64,000 bases of DNA from Phoronis australis (GCA_002633005.1 NMRA01000373.1:250001-314000); one strand, 5' to 3'. Shown: positions 1-13,040, counted from the stretch's first letter. The notes: generated by a model from the letters alone, not told the origin. Numbers and translations: made by a program.

Positions 1-1800
1 TTCAACAAACCGCATTGTACTGTACTTATACGCTACGACACATAATTACCATAAAAATGATATCTTAATTCAGTGAAATTTTTCTCTCATGTACTCTTAC
101 TTGTAAATCACCGATCTCCAGTTTGAATGCGGGTATCGTGTCGTCAGGATCTTTGACTTGAGAATTATATTCAGTTACCAGTGGTAACCTACTTTACTTT
201 ACTCGTTGGTTTTGGAGAATTATCACCCTCGGGGCTAACGCCCCTCGGGCGATAATTCTCCAAAATCCACTCGGGCTCTAGATGACGGGGGATAACGACT
301 TCGCCATGTAATAATCTATATTTATACCGCACTATCATAACCCATTTAGTTATTAAACGGATTTAGATGACATTTTGGCGGGAAACCGCTCGGCAAGAGT
401 TTCGAGTCGTCAACTTTACCACTGCACAACTCAGCAGCTGACGCCATCGAACGTGAAAATAGAATACATGTACTTATAAGTGAGCACGCGCAATAATCAC
501 TTGCTCAACAACGGGCATTGTATCGACATTTATACGCTATGAAAAATAAGACGCATAATTTCCAGAAAAAAAATATTTTAATTCAGTTAAATTCATCTCT
601 CATTTTCTCTCACTTGTAAATCATCGATCTCCAATTTGAATGTGGGTACCGTGACGGTGGGATCCTTTGACTTGGGCATTGCACTCAGTAAGCANAGCTA
701 TAATAGTTGGCAAACCTTAATTTATAAATTCAATTTATTTCTATTATATTTAAGTTTTCAATTGGTTTTGAGTAAAAGCATTATTTGACAAAAATAGCTC
801 GGTTTTTCTTAAAAGGTCACGACCTCCGACCCCGGGCCTCTGACATAGAAAGTAGTTACAAAGCCGTGGAGAGTCAGAAAAGGTAGATCGATTCATTGCA
901 ATGTTTCTCGTTTAGTATATGGTATAAATAGATTATTACATGTTCTCAGCCGTTATCCTCCTTATCTAGAGCCCTCGTTGGTTTTGGAGAATTATCACCC
1001 TCGGGGCTAACGCCCCTCTCCAAAATCCACTCGGGCTCTAGATGACGGGGGATAACGACTTCGCCATGTAATAACCTATATTTATACCGCACTATCATAA
1101 ACCATTTAGTTATTAAACGGATTTAGATGACATTTTGGCGGGAAACCGCTCGGCAAGAGTTTCGAGTCGTCAACTTTACCACTGCACAACTCAGCAGCTG
1201 ACGCCATCGAACGTGAAAATAGAATACATGTACTTATAAGTGAGCACGCGCAATAATCACTTGCTCAACAACGGGCATTGTATCGACATTTATACGCTAT
1301 GAAAAATAAGACGCATAATTTCCAGAAAAAAAATATTTTAATTCAGTTAAATTCATCTCTCATTTTCTCTCACTTGTAAATCATCGATCTCCAATTTGAA
1401 TGTGGGTACCGTGACGGTGGGATCCTTTGACTTGGGCATTGCACTCAGTAAGCAGTGGTAACTTACTTTAGCAGACGATATCTTCACGGTCGAAGCTTAG
1501 CGTGATAAAATGTGTAGTAAGCTAGACTAGTTACAAAAACTTAATTTATAGATTCACTTTATTTCTATTTTGTTTAAATGTTCAATTGGTTTTGAGTAAA
1601 AATAGTATTTTGACAAAAATAACTTGGCTTTTCTTAAAAGGTCACGACCTCTAACCCGGACCTCTGACATAAAAAGTAGTTACAAAGCCGAAGTGAGTCG
1701 AGAAAGGTAGATCAATTCTTTGCAATGTTTTTCCTTCAGTATGTGGTATAAATATATTATTACATGCTCTCAGTCGTTATCCCCCTTATCTAGATAACGA
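1..1800. repeat. Tandem repeat of about 772-bp units (one partial, two longer)
   Basis: The segment starting CTCGTTGGTTTTGGAG at 202 recurs at 974, an offset of 772. Bases 1-200 resemble 507-700, so a third, partial unit begins off the left edge. The units are near-identical from 270 to 690 and 1030 to 1460, then drift. Unit 1 has a single n at 695, where unit 2 has about 80 extra bases (1455-1535). No coding potential seen. Confidence 0.85.
208..266. repeat. Long hairpin inside tandem unit 1
   Basis: Arms starting GGTTTTGGAGAATTATC and pairing with GATAATTCTCCAAAATCC, about 27 bp with few mismatches and a four-base loop. In unit 2 (979-1027) about 12 bases of the right arm are deleted, so the hairpin is broken there. 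Confidence 0.75.
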
Positions 1801-1817
1801 CTGGGAGCATGTAATAC
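1761..1817. repeat. Inverted repeat closing the tandem array
   Basis: ATTACATGCTCTCAGTCG and a following GATAACG...GCATGTAAT form 23-bp arms with one mismatch around a short spacer. Likely a terminal or foldback part of the tandemly repeated element. Confidence 0.65.
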
Positions 1818-1860
1818 TCTTTATATATCCCACGGTCTCGGTCGATACGCGAAATAATGT

Positions 1861-3473
1861 AGAGTGGGATATTACTTCATCTACGCCAATCGAGGTACGT
1901 TTTGTATTTATCCCATACGCTTCCAATTACTAAGTTTCTTTCATTTTTTCGGCAGATTTTTTAAATACTTCACTCAGACTGTTCACGTGGGGGATCACAT
2001 CCTATATGTATGTACTTGCACGTTAGGTTGCAAGTTTTCACTAGTAAAAGAAACAGTTTTAAATGTCACGATTCATTACTTTAAAAGACATAACAAAGAT
2101 GACAACAACGGTAACTGTGCATCGAACTAGTAACATCTCCTGAAAATAGTCAAATAACAACAATATTTAATATTGTAGTTACCGAGGAATCGGCGCCTGA
2201 GTTGCAGACCATATAATATTTAGCAATTGAAAACTGAGGCACAACTGTCATATAATTAACAGTCCCTTTCCAGATGTCACGATTGGGACCTGATTGCAAG
2301 TTGAGTGTTATTTACACTGCTGCAAGTGTATTACTTTAAACTATTTTCCGAAAGTTTGATGATCGAACCGGCTAACGATGTCGAGCCAACATTGACCTAC
2401 ACTGTACCTTTTGAACTTTCCATGTCAGAGGTCAGTGGGGGAGTACTGGGGGAGATAAATACTGAAAACATTATTACATGGCCGTATTGCACTCGACTGA
2501 TTCAACGCGTATGGGATAAATTCAATAAGGATGAAACATAAATATCAACAAGTAAGTTCGCATAAAATACTACGTTAAAGCGGAAAGTTATCTGAAATTA
2601 TCTTAAACAATCCATCGCCTACTAAGCAGGTACTGAGTATCATATGGGCACGATTGCATAAACGTTATGCACTGGATGGTTATAATCACGTCTTAATTAC
2701 ACGTGATGTTGCTATTAGTGGAACAATGAACTTGACGAGATGCAAAAATAAAACTTATCTAGCGAGTAAGATTTCGCCAGAAGTTTTATGCAACCTGGAC
2801 TAGTACCACAGCAGAGCAAGATGACTCTTATATAAACTGGCTCCTGATTGGTCGAGTAACTTGATTATGTTGAGCCCCCCAGAAAGGTCACAAACTGTTT
2901 CTATCATCAGAAAAAAATCTCCTTGACTTTTAATGTTATCCGAGAATCGACAACACAGCGATAATCCCACTCGGATGTTTGTGTAGTCATATTTTGCATT
3001 TGATGACTCCAGCGTTAAAGCTTTAAATTTGAGACTAAACTCGAAATTTAGCGTCTGTAGCTAGAATCTAAGAATCATTAAGTGCGAATTTGGACTATGC
3101 ACTCATTTGAGTAATCCGAAATATACTCGAGTACAAAATAACAAACAATTAGCTTGAGAAAAGAAAACGCCAAGGACATTTTCAATTTCAATTTCGAGTA
3201 AAAAAGTTTAGACCCAGGCCCTAGCATGGTATTCAACTCACGTGACTTTCCAACCAAAAAAGTCAATCAGGAAGTCGACTGTATTTTCGGCTTGCACGAA
3301 GCCGACTGCGCGATGGACGCTGGAACGATGGTTTTGGAAACCCGGCCCAAATGTTTATGAGCGGAATTTCGTGTCTTAAGAGCTATTGTGATTTGAAAGC
3401 ATACACTGTGACTTGAAGAGCGTTTTTAAAACAGTGCTGAATTATAACATGAACAATAAAGGAAGATATTTAC
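1861..3473. other. No gene recognised
   Basis: Only short open frames without family motifs or paired splice signals. Lies where gene 0 exon 2 would be expected by analogy with gene B, but no calcium-loop sequence is present. Confidence 0.5.
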
Positions 3474-5690
3474 GATTCATTGCCCCCGTCGAATAGACGG
3501 CAGGGACGGCACACGCAAAGACGATCGCCAACAGTAGCAAACCAAGAGCCTTCATGGTTGAGTTCATTTCTATTCACCTAAAAAAAAATTGTCAATTTTT
3601 AGTCATGATACAGACGAAGACCTACGCGCTCAAGCAGCTGCCTCCATTAGCAGTAAATTAAGCGCATATTTCACGTCACGTCGATGAAAATAAGACAACA
3701 ACTGAATGAAATATACTGATAGATTTCATCGGCCAGTTTCCCTTATTGATGGATAAACAGCATCTATCGTGCTTAGTTAGGTTACCTATCACTTGCAGCA
3801 GTTGGCTGAGCGCGTAGCTCGTCGTCTGCCTATGATTTAACTGTCTGCCCGCTCTACCACAGTTGCGATACAGCTTAAAATTGTTGAACATGAAATTTAC
3901 TGTTGACGAGCTGGCTACAGAGCTATAGAGGGCACTTTACCCAAGAATCATTTTGTTTCTAACTTTGGTTAGCAAAATATATTTTAGAACATAAAAAAGC
4001 CTTTGAGCGGGTTTCAGGACATGAGTTTATCTCAATGGCATGTATCTTCTTAACGGGCAACTGACTTTAGAAAAGACATGTAAAAGAGAAATAGATCTTG
4101 ATTTTGAACACTGACTACATGCACAATGACATAAAAACAGATGCAGTCGTGCACTTAACGAAAACGAGACACGGAAATCACTTCTGGATCTTATAAGCTA
4201 TAAACAATGACACAGCTGGACGCTTCACGACTTCAAACCATTAATATTGGTGGGCATGTTTTTAACGCATGAAGTTATAAATATAAAAATGTACATGATG
4301 CTGTAGCACGGTAACATCTTTTCACCAGGGCCATTCTTAGATCGCACACCAAGTCGTACCTGTACTGTACGCAACCCCTATGCGTAAACATTACTTTTGG
4401 TCTAGGAAATTTACCGCTACAAATCTGATCTTAAATTGTTTCTTACTCGGATTAGATAAGATTCGTGGACTTTTGAGGAACTGGTAGTTCTTTACAGCTT
4501 GAATAGGATGAGGCTCGATAATATGTCTTGTCACGGCGCGTCATTTTGTGCACATAGTCTCAAGTACTACCGAAATGTCAGTTCTGCTATAACCATGAAA
4601 TCATTCCTCATTTGAGTAAGACCACCGTGAATTATGTTCCATAGCTCATGAATTATATCTTCTAGAAACTACGACTGGACATGCCTCCTTTGATAAAACG
4701 AGCCTCTGGCGAACAGTTTGGCTCAATAGTACAACAAACCATGACATGTGAAACTATCAGGCAACCAAGTAAAAGGAAAAATTCTCTACCATGTAATGTA
4801 TTGCGTCAATGACGTCACAGGCTCTGTTTTCTCCCCAAGTTTTTGGGCGTGCATCTTTCACTCCACAATCTCCAGCAAAGTTCTCGGCACATCAAAAGCT
4901 TGATGGCGCAGTCGCTATTCATGTTCTTGACCGAATGTGTATTGGATGAGATAATTGCTGTCGTAACAACGCGCCTGCTATGCGTACGAGTTTCAAAGTC
5001 AAACATAAAAACCAAAAATAAAGAAGGCAAGCGATCAAAATGATTGGGTTTAAAATTGAAAAATAAACATAAGCCGTCTTTCGGCGTATCATTAAAGAAC
5101 TTAGCGAATAGGTTTTCTTCAGCAGCGCAGATGAGACACGTATTAATTAAGTGGTATGGAAGGACGGGTTAGTCGCAGTCTGGCTTATAGCTTTGGCATG
5201 ACAGAAGGCCAAATGATGGTGTAAGAGTTGTCTAACGTTCTACAATTTTTCTAAGACTCACCTTCAGTATCTCAAAATCAGCTCGAATGAATTTTTCAGA
5301 AATATTTTGAAAACTGTACAAAACGGTATACTCAATGTACTATTACCAAATTTTTCAATTACTATTCTGTTACTCATACGTGACAACCTTACATTAACAG
5401 TCAGCGAACTTAATTCTTTTTAATGTCAATCAACAAATGCATATGCCTAGCATATAACTCACAAGATCCAGTCGATCTGGTCCCTCTGGAATACCAAGAT
5501 GCGAATGACGTTATCTGTTGTTGATTTCCTGCTTTACACCAAGTCGCCTTTTCGTGACAGCTATATCACGAGCGTGACCATTACTACATTGTGCTGGAGG
5601 GCACGGGATGTAAATAAAACTACTCCTTTTCATGAGTCCCTAAAAAACTTAAAAGCTTTTTTTTTAAAATTTCTCCTGTGAAACTTTCAG
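3420..5690. repeat. Segmental duplication, type-1 block copy 1 (pairs with 31920-35940)
   Basis: Flank of gene 0 exon 1, homologous to the flank of gene B. Shared landmarks include the stretch with GGCTGAGCGCG near 3805, GACACAGCTGGACGCTTCAC near 4209, and CACAAGATCCAGTCGATCTGG near 5460, matching 32525, 32940 and 35730. The B copy is longer because of inserted elements. Open frames here show no conserved coding signature. Confidence 0.75.
3474..3567 (-). CDS. sPLA2 gene 0, coding exon 1 only (orphan or partial)
   Basis: Signal-peptide exon of a fourth gene. ATGs at 3565-3567 and 3553-3555 give MNST-MKALGLLLL, then a small-residue region and VYSTGAMN, ending in phase 1 before GTAAAT. Length (94 nt), phase and extra residues match gene B exon 1, and 2 kb of upstream DNA is homologous to that of gene B. 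No exon 2, 3 or 4 is visible from 1 to 3473, although B's first intron is only 2.1 kb. Either the rest lies off the left edge behind the tandem repeats, or this is an exon left by rearrangement. Confidence 0.65.
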
Positions 5691-5838
5691 AGCGAAAATT
5701 CCAACACAAGATGCTGCAGGTAAAAGCATGTTACACAGAACTAAAAGTCTTGAGACTTATAGGATAGAAGCTTGAAGGGCGAAACATGACTCGATCGGGA
5801 ACACAAGAACTACTGTTCATCCTCGGAGTCAAAAGTCC

Positions 5839-6030
5839 CGTTTACACTACAAAAGTTGACACGGATCAGCCGACACGGAACGATATGACCTGGCGCAAGC
5901 ATGTGTGTGTGTAAACAGAACTGACACAGAGAATATTGACACCACAGTGACAACTTTTGTCATCCGCTTGTGAGTTAGAGCAAGTTGCGCCAGATCATCT
6001 TGCTCCGTGTCAACTATACGCCTAAACGCG
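5839..6030. repeat. Possible small inverted-repeat element
   Basis: GTTGACACGGA near the left end and TCCGTGTCAAC near the right end are inverted, with CTGGCGCAAG and TTGCGCCAG inside also inverted. About 170-190 bp. Family unknown. Confidence 0.4.
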
Positions 6031-7180
6031 AAACTGGGGCTAGGTGAAATTGATCATCTCTATTGCGCTTTCGCAAAAACGCACATATACATACAGGTAT
6101 TCATTTTCGAGCAATTTCTACGGTTTTCCAGTCAGCTATTCGGTGCCTTGTACTTTAACCACGATTTATTTTGTCAGGAAATTGTGCGAATAGTACACAC
6201 AAATAACAGTCATGACTGGTTTCATTTCGTATTTGGTTATGTACAGTAGACCTACTGATGAAAACGTTAATCAGTTATAAAAATTCACAGTAACGAATTA
6301 CGTACACTGGGAGAGGGGGGAGGGAATAAAGGGATAACAAATCGCTTGGCCAATTTTGTGATGACCAAAGGACACCATTAAGAGCGGAACGGGATAGTGT
6401 CACAGTAATTACATCAAACTGGCAATAACGTTATACTCCATCTGGAGAAGATAACCATTATCGTCGCTAGAGAAGACGACACTGGCAAAATCGTAAGGAT
6501 TACAGTATTTGGCCGCGCTAAATCTATAAGATTTTCGGTAATTGTTTTAAATCTTTTTACGTACATGACTCACTTATCCCAATTCTGTACTGACGTTAGT
6601 GTCACAAAATACAATAATTGAAAAACACCTCACAAATGACAACTGAACCAAATGTATAGCACAAATCATAAATACATGTATATTCGTCAAATACCATTTA
6701 AATTTTTAATTTTAACTAACTCGAAGATAAAAATTAGGGTGAAAACAGTGCTTTCTGTACGCAAACACAACTTAAACTGGCCAACTGGTCGTGAATGAGT
6801 CGTTGCTATGGTAAAAATATTACCGAGAGTTCAGACGAATTCGTGCTCCGATCCCATAGCTAAAGGACTTGGGTGTCAAAACCTTAAAGAAACCTGATAG
6901 AAACAAGTCTGATGCAACCAAGGACCAACTTTCGTCAAAGGCTGAACTAAAGGGACACCATGAATTTGTAATCTTGCAACAATGTAATGGCAATGTCAAT
7001 TAAGATTCTTGCACCATACATGTAATGGCTGGACGTGCTTTTTGTCGCCCACTGCGAGTTAATACGAATCGGGTAACATATAGTATTCACCTACGCACGT
7101 CAATACGTCCGTACTTCCACACGTCACACAACGCGATCGTTGCCGCGAAATCTACAAAAGGACATGATTTCGTTCATGCT
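6031..7180. other. No gene recognised
   Basis: AT-rich spacer downstream of gene A. Short open frames only. Confidence 0.45.
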
Positions 7181-7194
7181 TTGTATTGACGTTT

Positions 7195-7500
7195 AGGTGG
7201 GACATCTCCAGGTTACAGTCGATTTTGATGACCTTGACATCATTTTCAAGGTCACAGCGAGAAAAAAATCAATTTTACTTAGAAAATGTTGTTGCCGCGA
7301 TGTCTCGTAAAAGAAGCTACAGATTTTGTTCACATTTTGTACGAAGTAGTAAGTGGGACATCTCCTAGAAAATGTTGTTACCACAATATCTCCTGGAAAA
7401 AGCTACCGTTTCTAATATTTTGTGGATCTACCATGGTGTAGGTGGGGCTTCTCCAGGTGCCAGTCGATTTTGGTGACACCATGACATCATTTTCAGAAAC
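7195..7500. repeat. Imperfect tandem repeat of about 150 bp
   Basis: GTGGGACATCTCC with a following CAGTCGATTTTG...GACATCATTTTCA occurs at 7197 and again, diverged, near 7443, with another GTGGGACATCTCC and AGAAAATGTTGTT between (7350). No coding use seen. Confidence 0.55.
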
Positions 7501-7658
7501 TGATGCTTGCAACAGTCAAGTAGCCTCAGTTGGTGTCATGATGGAGCCGTAGACTCTTGATTAGAAAAGTATATGACTGTATGTATGGTAGAAGTGAGAT
7601 CACATAACACAAGTGATTGAAAGACTTATGAAAAAACAACGAAGTCACGAAAACCAGA

Positions 7659-7664
7659 TTTATT
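7659..7664 (-). other. Polyadenylation signal AATAAA, gene A
   Basis: AATAAA on the minus strand, about 235 bases past the gene A stop, in a 3' flank shared with gene B, which has the hexamer at the matching place. Confidence 0.55.
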
Positions 7665-7898
7665 TTGGTGGTTGATTTGACGTCAGAATATTTAGTGATG
7701 CAACTTCGGGTGAATTCCGTAGACACAAAACTCACGCGAAGAAAGCTGATGTGATCACATGCTTCGTCGCTTGTAAAACATGGCGATATTTCGAGAGGCG
7801 TTTTCGCGAGATCATCGCTTCTACGGAATGCAAGCGTGGTTTTCTATAAGTAGCAGTGGCTAATTTTTGTATATCATCCGACGCCACCTGGCGTTGGT

Positions 7899-8041
7899 TC
7901 AGCACCGGCTCTGGGGCCATCGCTGAAACCTTGGATTCCACCGTTGGTAACGAATGCACTGCGACATTTGGTAGTCACATCGGCACTTCATCACTCGACA
8001 ATGTCTTCTCCAATCCAATCGCCAGTATGCAGATATTGGTC
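7899..8041 (-). CDS. Gene A exon 4 (C-terminus)
   Basis: 143 nt from acceptor CCTTGTAG to TGA at 7899-7901. Cys spacing is CxxxxCxCDxxxxxC and a Cys ends the chain (PQSRC), the group IB C-terminal pattern. The CRCD Asp is the expected Asp99 partner of the catalytic His. Confidence 0.88.
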
Positions 8042-10984
8042 CTACAAGGGAATATACATGTACACATACACATATACATGTTACGAAACAATACAGAGCG
8101 GGAGAAACCTGCACAATAAAGTACGGGCGTTCGTAATTACTTCCAGCACGCTCGGACGTTTTTTACAAAATACGTTGTGACCATGAACACCATTGATGAT
8201 TATACGTATACCACTTTCCGAGAAACCGTCTCTCGTCAGTCTGTAACATAATTCATTTACTCAGACCACATGCAGTATTAAACCAGAATGGTAGACCGCA
8301 ACGCTCTTTTCATTATCTTTCTTACTTTCAAATCACCCGTTCAGATTTCATTCTTCTTTCGATACAGTGCCCTTTTGTTGATGCCTCTCACGAATCACAA
8401 AAACGAAAGAAAAAAACAGTTTCCCAAAAATCCAAAGCTAGTGCAAATTTTCGTTCGAAGCAGCATTTTCGAAAAGTATTTTTTCAGACACCGCATTCAG
8501 AGAAGCTTCGTAAATGTTGTCAGAAAAAATAGCACCGCGATGGCATCAGTGGCGCTGATTCGAGATTGCAAATAGTCGCAGGCAGGAGCATCAAAAGTAT
8601 CTGCACGAGCCACTTAATCAACTACGACAGTAAAGTTTAGCTTTTCTGCAACATTGTGAACAGAGGATCATTCGGTAGATAAAGCTTGTGCCAAAACAGT
8701 GCAGAACAATGGCAAATAAAACTGCATTTTACTCTTTTAATTGGCTGAAAATGACATTCAGAATAGGCCTTTTACTCTCATAAAATCAGTCTCGTAGCAT
8801 TGTTTACCTTGATGGGATTCTATTTCAGTTAGTATCAACAGCATCGAAACCATTGGTGACTTAAAAATTGCTTAAGGTTTTCTCAAACCTTATTCAGTGG
8901 CCTCCTCTCTAACTTGTATATAAAAACTAGGGTATGTCACCTAGTGAAAGTATAGAATTTCTGAATGAAAAAGATCAGGGAATATAAAAATATGTTTTTT
9001 TTTATTTATGTGCCATTAATAGTATCACGTTGACACATTTTTGTTAAGTAAAAATTTCATTTTTAAGAAAGGTACATTCATAGCAAAATAACCCCTCGGT
9101 CGATTTTAATGAAACCATTTTTAAATGAAAATTTCACCAGTTACCTCAAAAACGCTATTAGAATTTTTTGATTAGTTTTTTAGTTTGGTTTCTATGACAA
9201 ATCAGCTCCCAAAACGTAAGGTATTTTTTGTAAAAAATAACAGTCGACTCTGTTACATTACTCAAAAACTAGGCTTTATATCGAAAATCCTAACAGCGTT
9301 TCTTCGAAATCCATCGAGCCGTTTTCGAGAACTCGTTTTCCTAAGCTCGAAGCCGAGAAAAAGCCGATTAAGCTGGGGACATGTGAAAATTTCAAGGTTT
9401 TCGGTTTATTATTCAGTGAAAACTTGTTTTCGGTCAATATAACCTATGCACCCCTTAGGCGTGTTCAATATTTTAACAATCTCGCGCAATGTCAACTGAA
9501 TTTGCAGTGCGTAGTTAACTTAATTATCACAAAAACGTTTAATTACCCAAGTCGATTTCCCATGCATCGAGTCCAACTAGGTCATGGGTGGAGCCAACAT
9601 ATTAAGTGGGTCAAGCTGGTGCATTGAGGTCCGCTTTAAAGTAGATCAACAGTTCAACATCACGCGCAGGGAGACTGATATGAAACCAAGTATGAAATGG
9701 ATAACACAAATCGAGTCGAGCGTTAAAGCACGTGAACCCTGTTGTAACTATTATCGATGGTAAGGCAAAGTTTTTAATTAGTAGTCGCTGTAACTAATTT
9801 TAACGCGATACTCTTCAACTGTGGGGCGTTGTAGCTACCACCTATGCAACTAATTACGTGCATTCAGCTTCCGGAATTTATGACACGATTTTGAAGAAGT
9901 TACTAGGGTTGACACTTAACAGGTTATACTGAAAAATATAGTGTTATCTGTTCAATCCTAACACCAGGTGGCATATGAAAATCAAAGGTTTACTCCCAGA
10001 CGTTTTGCAACTTTATTATGTAGTCTTCATCGTAAGATCACAATGTGTTAATTCAGTGTCTGCAAATGACGTCACATGACACGTCACAAGAGCGCTTAGG
10101 ACAACCACAGACTGAGACCTGTGACCTGTGATGTCTGCTTCAAGTGAATGATAACTGAAGTGACAGTTCACAACCATTTAATGAACAACTAGCCATTAGT
10201 TGATTGACGTGAGCCGTCAGTTCAGCTATCGTTACTTGAGGTAGACAGCTCAGGTAAAGCTCTCTGTGTGTGATTCCCCTGAACCATTGATCGCTTTGTC
10301 TCCCAGCTCTTATTCTGGTCTAAAGAACTCTGTATTTATTAGAAGCACGCAGTTAATCAAATCATACTTTTTACATTGTTTAAGATTTGTAGGAGCCTAA
10401 AAAAATGTCCAAAATTGACTAATTTTGAAGCATTACAGTTAAATCATATGGAACGTTCAGATACTGTGTTTTATGCACTGTTTTCCAAAAACACTTTAAG
10501 ATTTGCATTTCAATGTTCCAATCTTGCATGAGGGTAGTTAAGGCTTTCATGATTTTTTGAAAAAACAAGCAAAATCTACACGAAATGACAATCTAAAAAA
10601 CTTCAACAGCACCTTTGAGATTTCATATCGAACATTTATATCAATATAATTTGGTTGCGATATAGATACCGTTGGTTTGCTATCAGTGCACTTTTCTTGT
10701 TGCGAAGTTTTACGAAAAAGACATAGCCACGTGACAAAATTAATGGGAAACTATTAAAATGTCAAAAATCAAATTCTACAGGCTTTCTGCTTTTATAAAA
10801 TATCTACTTTCACTGGATAAAAATAATAATAATAATTCTGTAGACATTTGGCTAAACACATATGTTTATTGATATGGTCTAACATGACCTTTACCTTGGA
10901 AACATTTTTTTCTGCGCTGTTACTGCCGGTGATTGTCGTTGGTGGACAGTTTCTACAATCAAAGCGATACTGTAAACAACTTAC
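8042..10984. other. Gene A intron 3, no exon seen
   Basis: 2.9 kb, AT-rich, bounded by GTAAGT and CTTGTAG. Parts (8570-8640) match gene B intron 3 near 25000. Confidence 0.6.
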
Positions 10985-11112
10985 TGCACCCCATACGCCG
11001 TGCAATGCAGGAATATGTCTTGTATCCAAGAAAGTACAGACTCCACGAGGACATGCGACATCAGCGAGTGGCCAGAATCCCGTCGTAACAGCGGTCGTGT
11101 ATTCTGCAGCAA
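10985..11112 (-). pseudogene. Gene A exon 3 (active site), interrupted by TGA
   Basis: 128 nt from acceptor GTTGTAG to donor GTAAGT. It reads CCRIHDRCYDGILATR, then a TGA stop, then CRMSSW and a YSC motif in the same frame. His48 and Asp49 equivalents are intact. The frame after the stop still matches gene B nearly residue for residue. Confidence 0.85.
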
Positions 11113-12311
11113 CTACAACGATGAATAGTAGAATTGCTGAATGTATGTGGCGAACGCAGTTGGATCTCCGTATTTCCCCAGATGAGCTATCCGGAGAGTG
11201 TTTACGATAATTCTGGCAGAGACAAGAACTGAGATACTTTCTATCATTTACAAGCATCGACAAGCCCAAAAGCCACCCCTAAACTTAACGAGGAATATGT
11301 TGAAAACAGTTTTGCATCGGTAAGGTGTTTACAGCAAAGAAACACAGAAGATTGGACCGAATAACACGAATATTGCGCACTGCGGAACATTTTTAAAACG
11401 AAATCAAGCCTACGCGAAGACGAACTTAAAAGGATGCTAAACCCTGTCTTTTTGTTGATTTCAACCAATCCTGTCGCCTTCTAATGCATCATTGGCATCC
11501 CACTTTGGAGATAAGATCTGGATTCAACTGAAGACTCATACTTTCTGTGTCACAGATAGGATATTACGGTTCTTGGAGGGTGATCTTTCCCTAGCTGTCC
11601 TGTACATGAGATAGCCTAAAGCGTAAGCCACGCTTACACGTTTAGCAGACTTCGTAAGGAGTTTTCAAATTTTGCTCTAAACTTTTGAGGGTTGTGAAAG
11701 TTACAGAGCATTATTTTGTTTCAGAGAACGTTTTTAATTTCTATTAATCGGCCAAAACCGGGTTTGGTATCCTTTTAACTTATACAGTTCTACAATATCT
11801 GGAAAATGTCAGTAATTTTGAAGTCACTTTCATGCAGTGACGTGACGTGAATGCGATGAAATACCTTTTCGCGGTACCTTTAAGGCAAAAATATTTAAAT
11901 ATGCTCGTACTACATGTATCTATAGTTATTGCAACGGGCAGATGATAACTTGTCATTCACAGGCCTTCGTCACCCAGTTTTCCTACTCAGACTAAACAGG
12001 TCCTCAGATTAATCAGTGTCAAACTTGACGGACTGACGTTCATTGAGGAAGACCTCGGACTCTTCATGAACTACTAGCAGTTCCATGAGCGGAGCTCAGC
12101 TGCTGGCAGGGAGCAGTTTTGTATCTGTAGGTGCGTTCGTTCCTGTTGCACCCCTTCACTCAGTACACACATAGGCCTACTAATAGTCCATTAGAATGAC
12201 CTCGGTGTTCGGAATGAAACGAAAAATCATTTTTAATCAGAGACTGTTACCGTTCCTAGCACTCATGTTAAGTCACAATTGCAGTACGAGAAAATGTACT
12301 CTGTATCTTAC
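11113..12311. other. Gene A intron 2
   Basis: 1.2 kb. The part near 11790-11910, with TTTTCGCGGTACCTTT, matches gene B intron 2 near 29240-29355, supporting the B-like body of gene A. Confidence 0.65.
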
Positions 12312-12468
12312 TTGTCAAATCCATCCACAGGGCGCCCCCTTCCGCCAACTCCACAGTAACATCCGTAACCCAGAAGTCTAAAAGAAGTCATGTCAGGTCG
12401 GGCACACTTCAAAACTCGCAAGAACGTGTTCACAGAACGTTTCGATGTGTCGAGTGCTTTTTCATCAC
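12312..12468 (-). CDS. Gene A exon 2 (propeptide, mature N-terminus, Ca2+ loop)
   Basis: 157 nt from acceptor CTTTAG to donor GTAAGA. It encodes an acidic linker ending in SKR, then a mature start with Phe at position 5 and Cys at position 11 (FLRVLKCARP), then YGCYCGVGG and PVDGFD. The boundary falls just before the CC of the active site, as in vertebrate group I/II sPLA2 genes. Confidence 0.9.
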
Positions 12469-12967
12469 CTAAAGCAGTAACAGTGGACCTAGAGTTAGAC
12501 ACACGGTAAGCCTAAGAAGCCAGTAACGTAACATTTCGTGACTACCATAAATTTCCGATAAAGCATAACGATTTTTCAAACACGTGTCAGTGAGGGCTTA
12601 ACGTGAGCGTGATGGATCATGTTTGGGTCATGTTTCGGCTTTAAGGCCGAAAAACACAACAGTGGATGTGCTGGCCATTCACAAACGTGTCTTTTATATT
12701 TTCAGCAAAGGCCGGTTTTATTTTTCATGACAGTTTGGAAAACAAGAAGTGCATAGAGGTTCCTGGCCACGAAGATGATAATACTGCAATACTTGTTCAA
12801 TAATCGACGACTCGTGCATGTCTTATACAGTCGCAGTGACCCGTCGTTGGAAAACACTCTTGATTCTCGAGAGGATTATTTCTACGATGTGTGTGTGATC
12901 CACGAGACATTTTGAGTACGAACGGGTAAAATGTACGTGTACTCAGTGAGAAAAATTATTAAAAGAC

Positions 12968-13040
12968 ATGAGTAGTAGCGCGGAATCGAATCCACTACCT
13001 CCGCAGCAGCAACCGAACGCTCTATCGCTGAGCCAATGAA
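12968..13040 (-). repeat. tRNA-derived SINE fragment
   Basis: On the minus strand GGCTCAGCGATAGAGCG resembles a tRNA A box, and GTGGATTCGATTCC a B box. No acceptor stem can be paired, so it is not a functional tRNA. Same family as 19171-19250. Lies in gene A intron 1. Confidence 0.55.

Noticed and set aside
7856-8180. Plus-strand open frames antisense to sPLA2 exon 4
   Set aside because: Exon 4 in the minus-strand frame has the group IB cysteine spacing and a shared stop in three copies.
11061-11063. TGA in gene A as a selenocysteine codon
   Set aside because: Paralogues encode Gly at this place and the position is not a redox site in sPLA2; I saw no reason to expect a SECIS element.
10793-11269. 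Long open frames (158 codons minus, 120 codons plus) over gene A exon 3
   Set aside because: Shadows of the sPLA2 exon in other frames; the CCxxHDxCY frame with splice sites explains the conservation.
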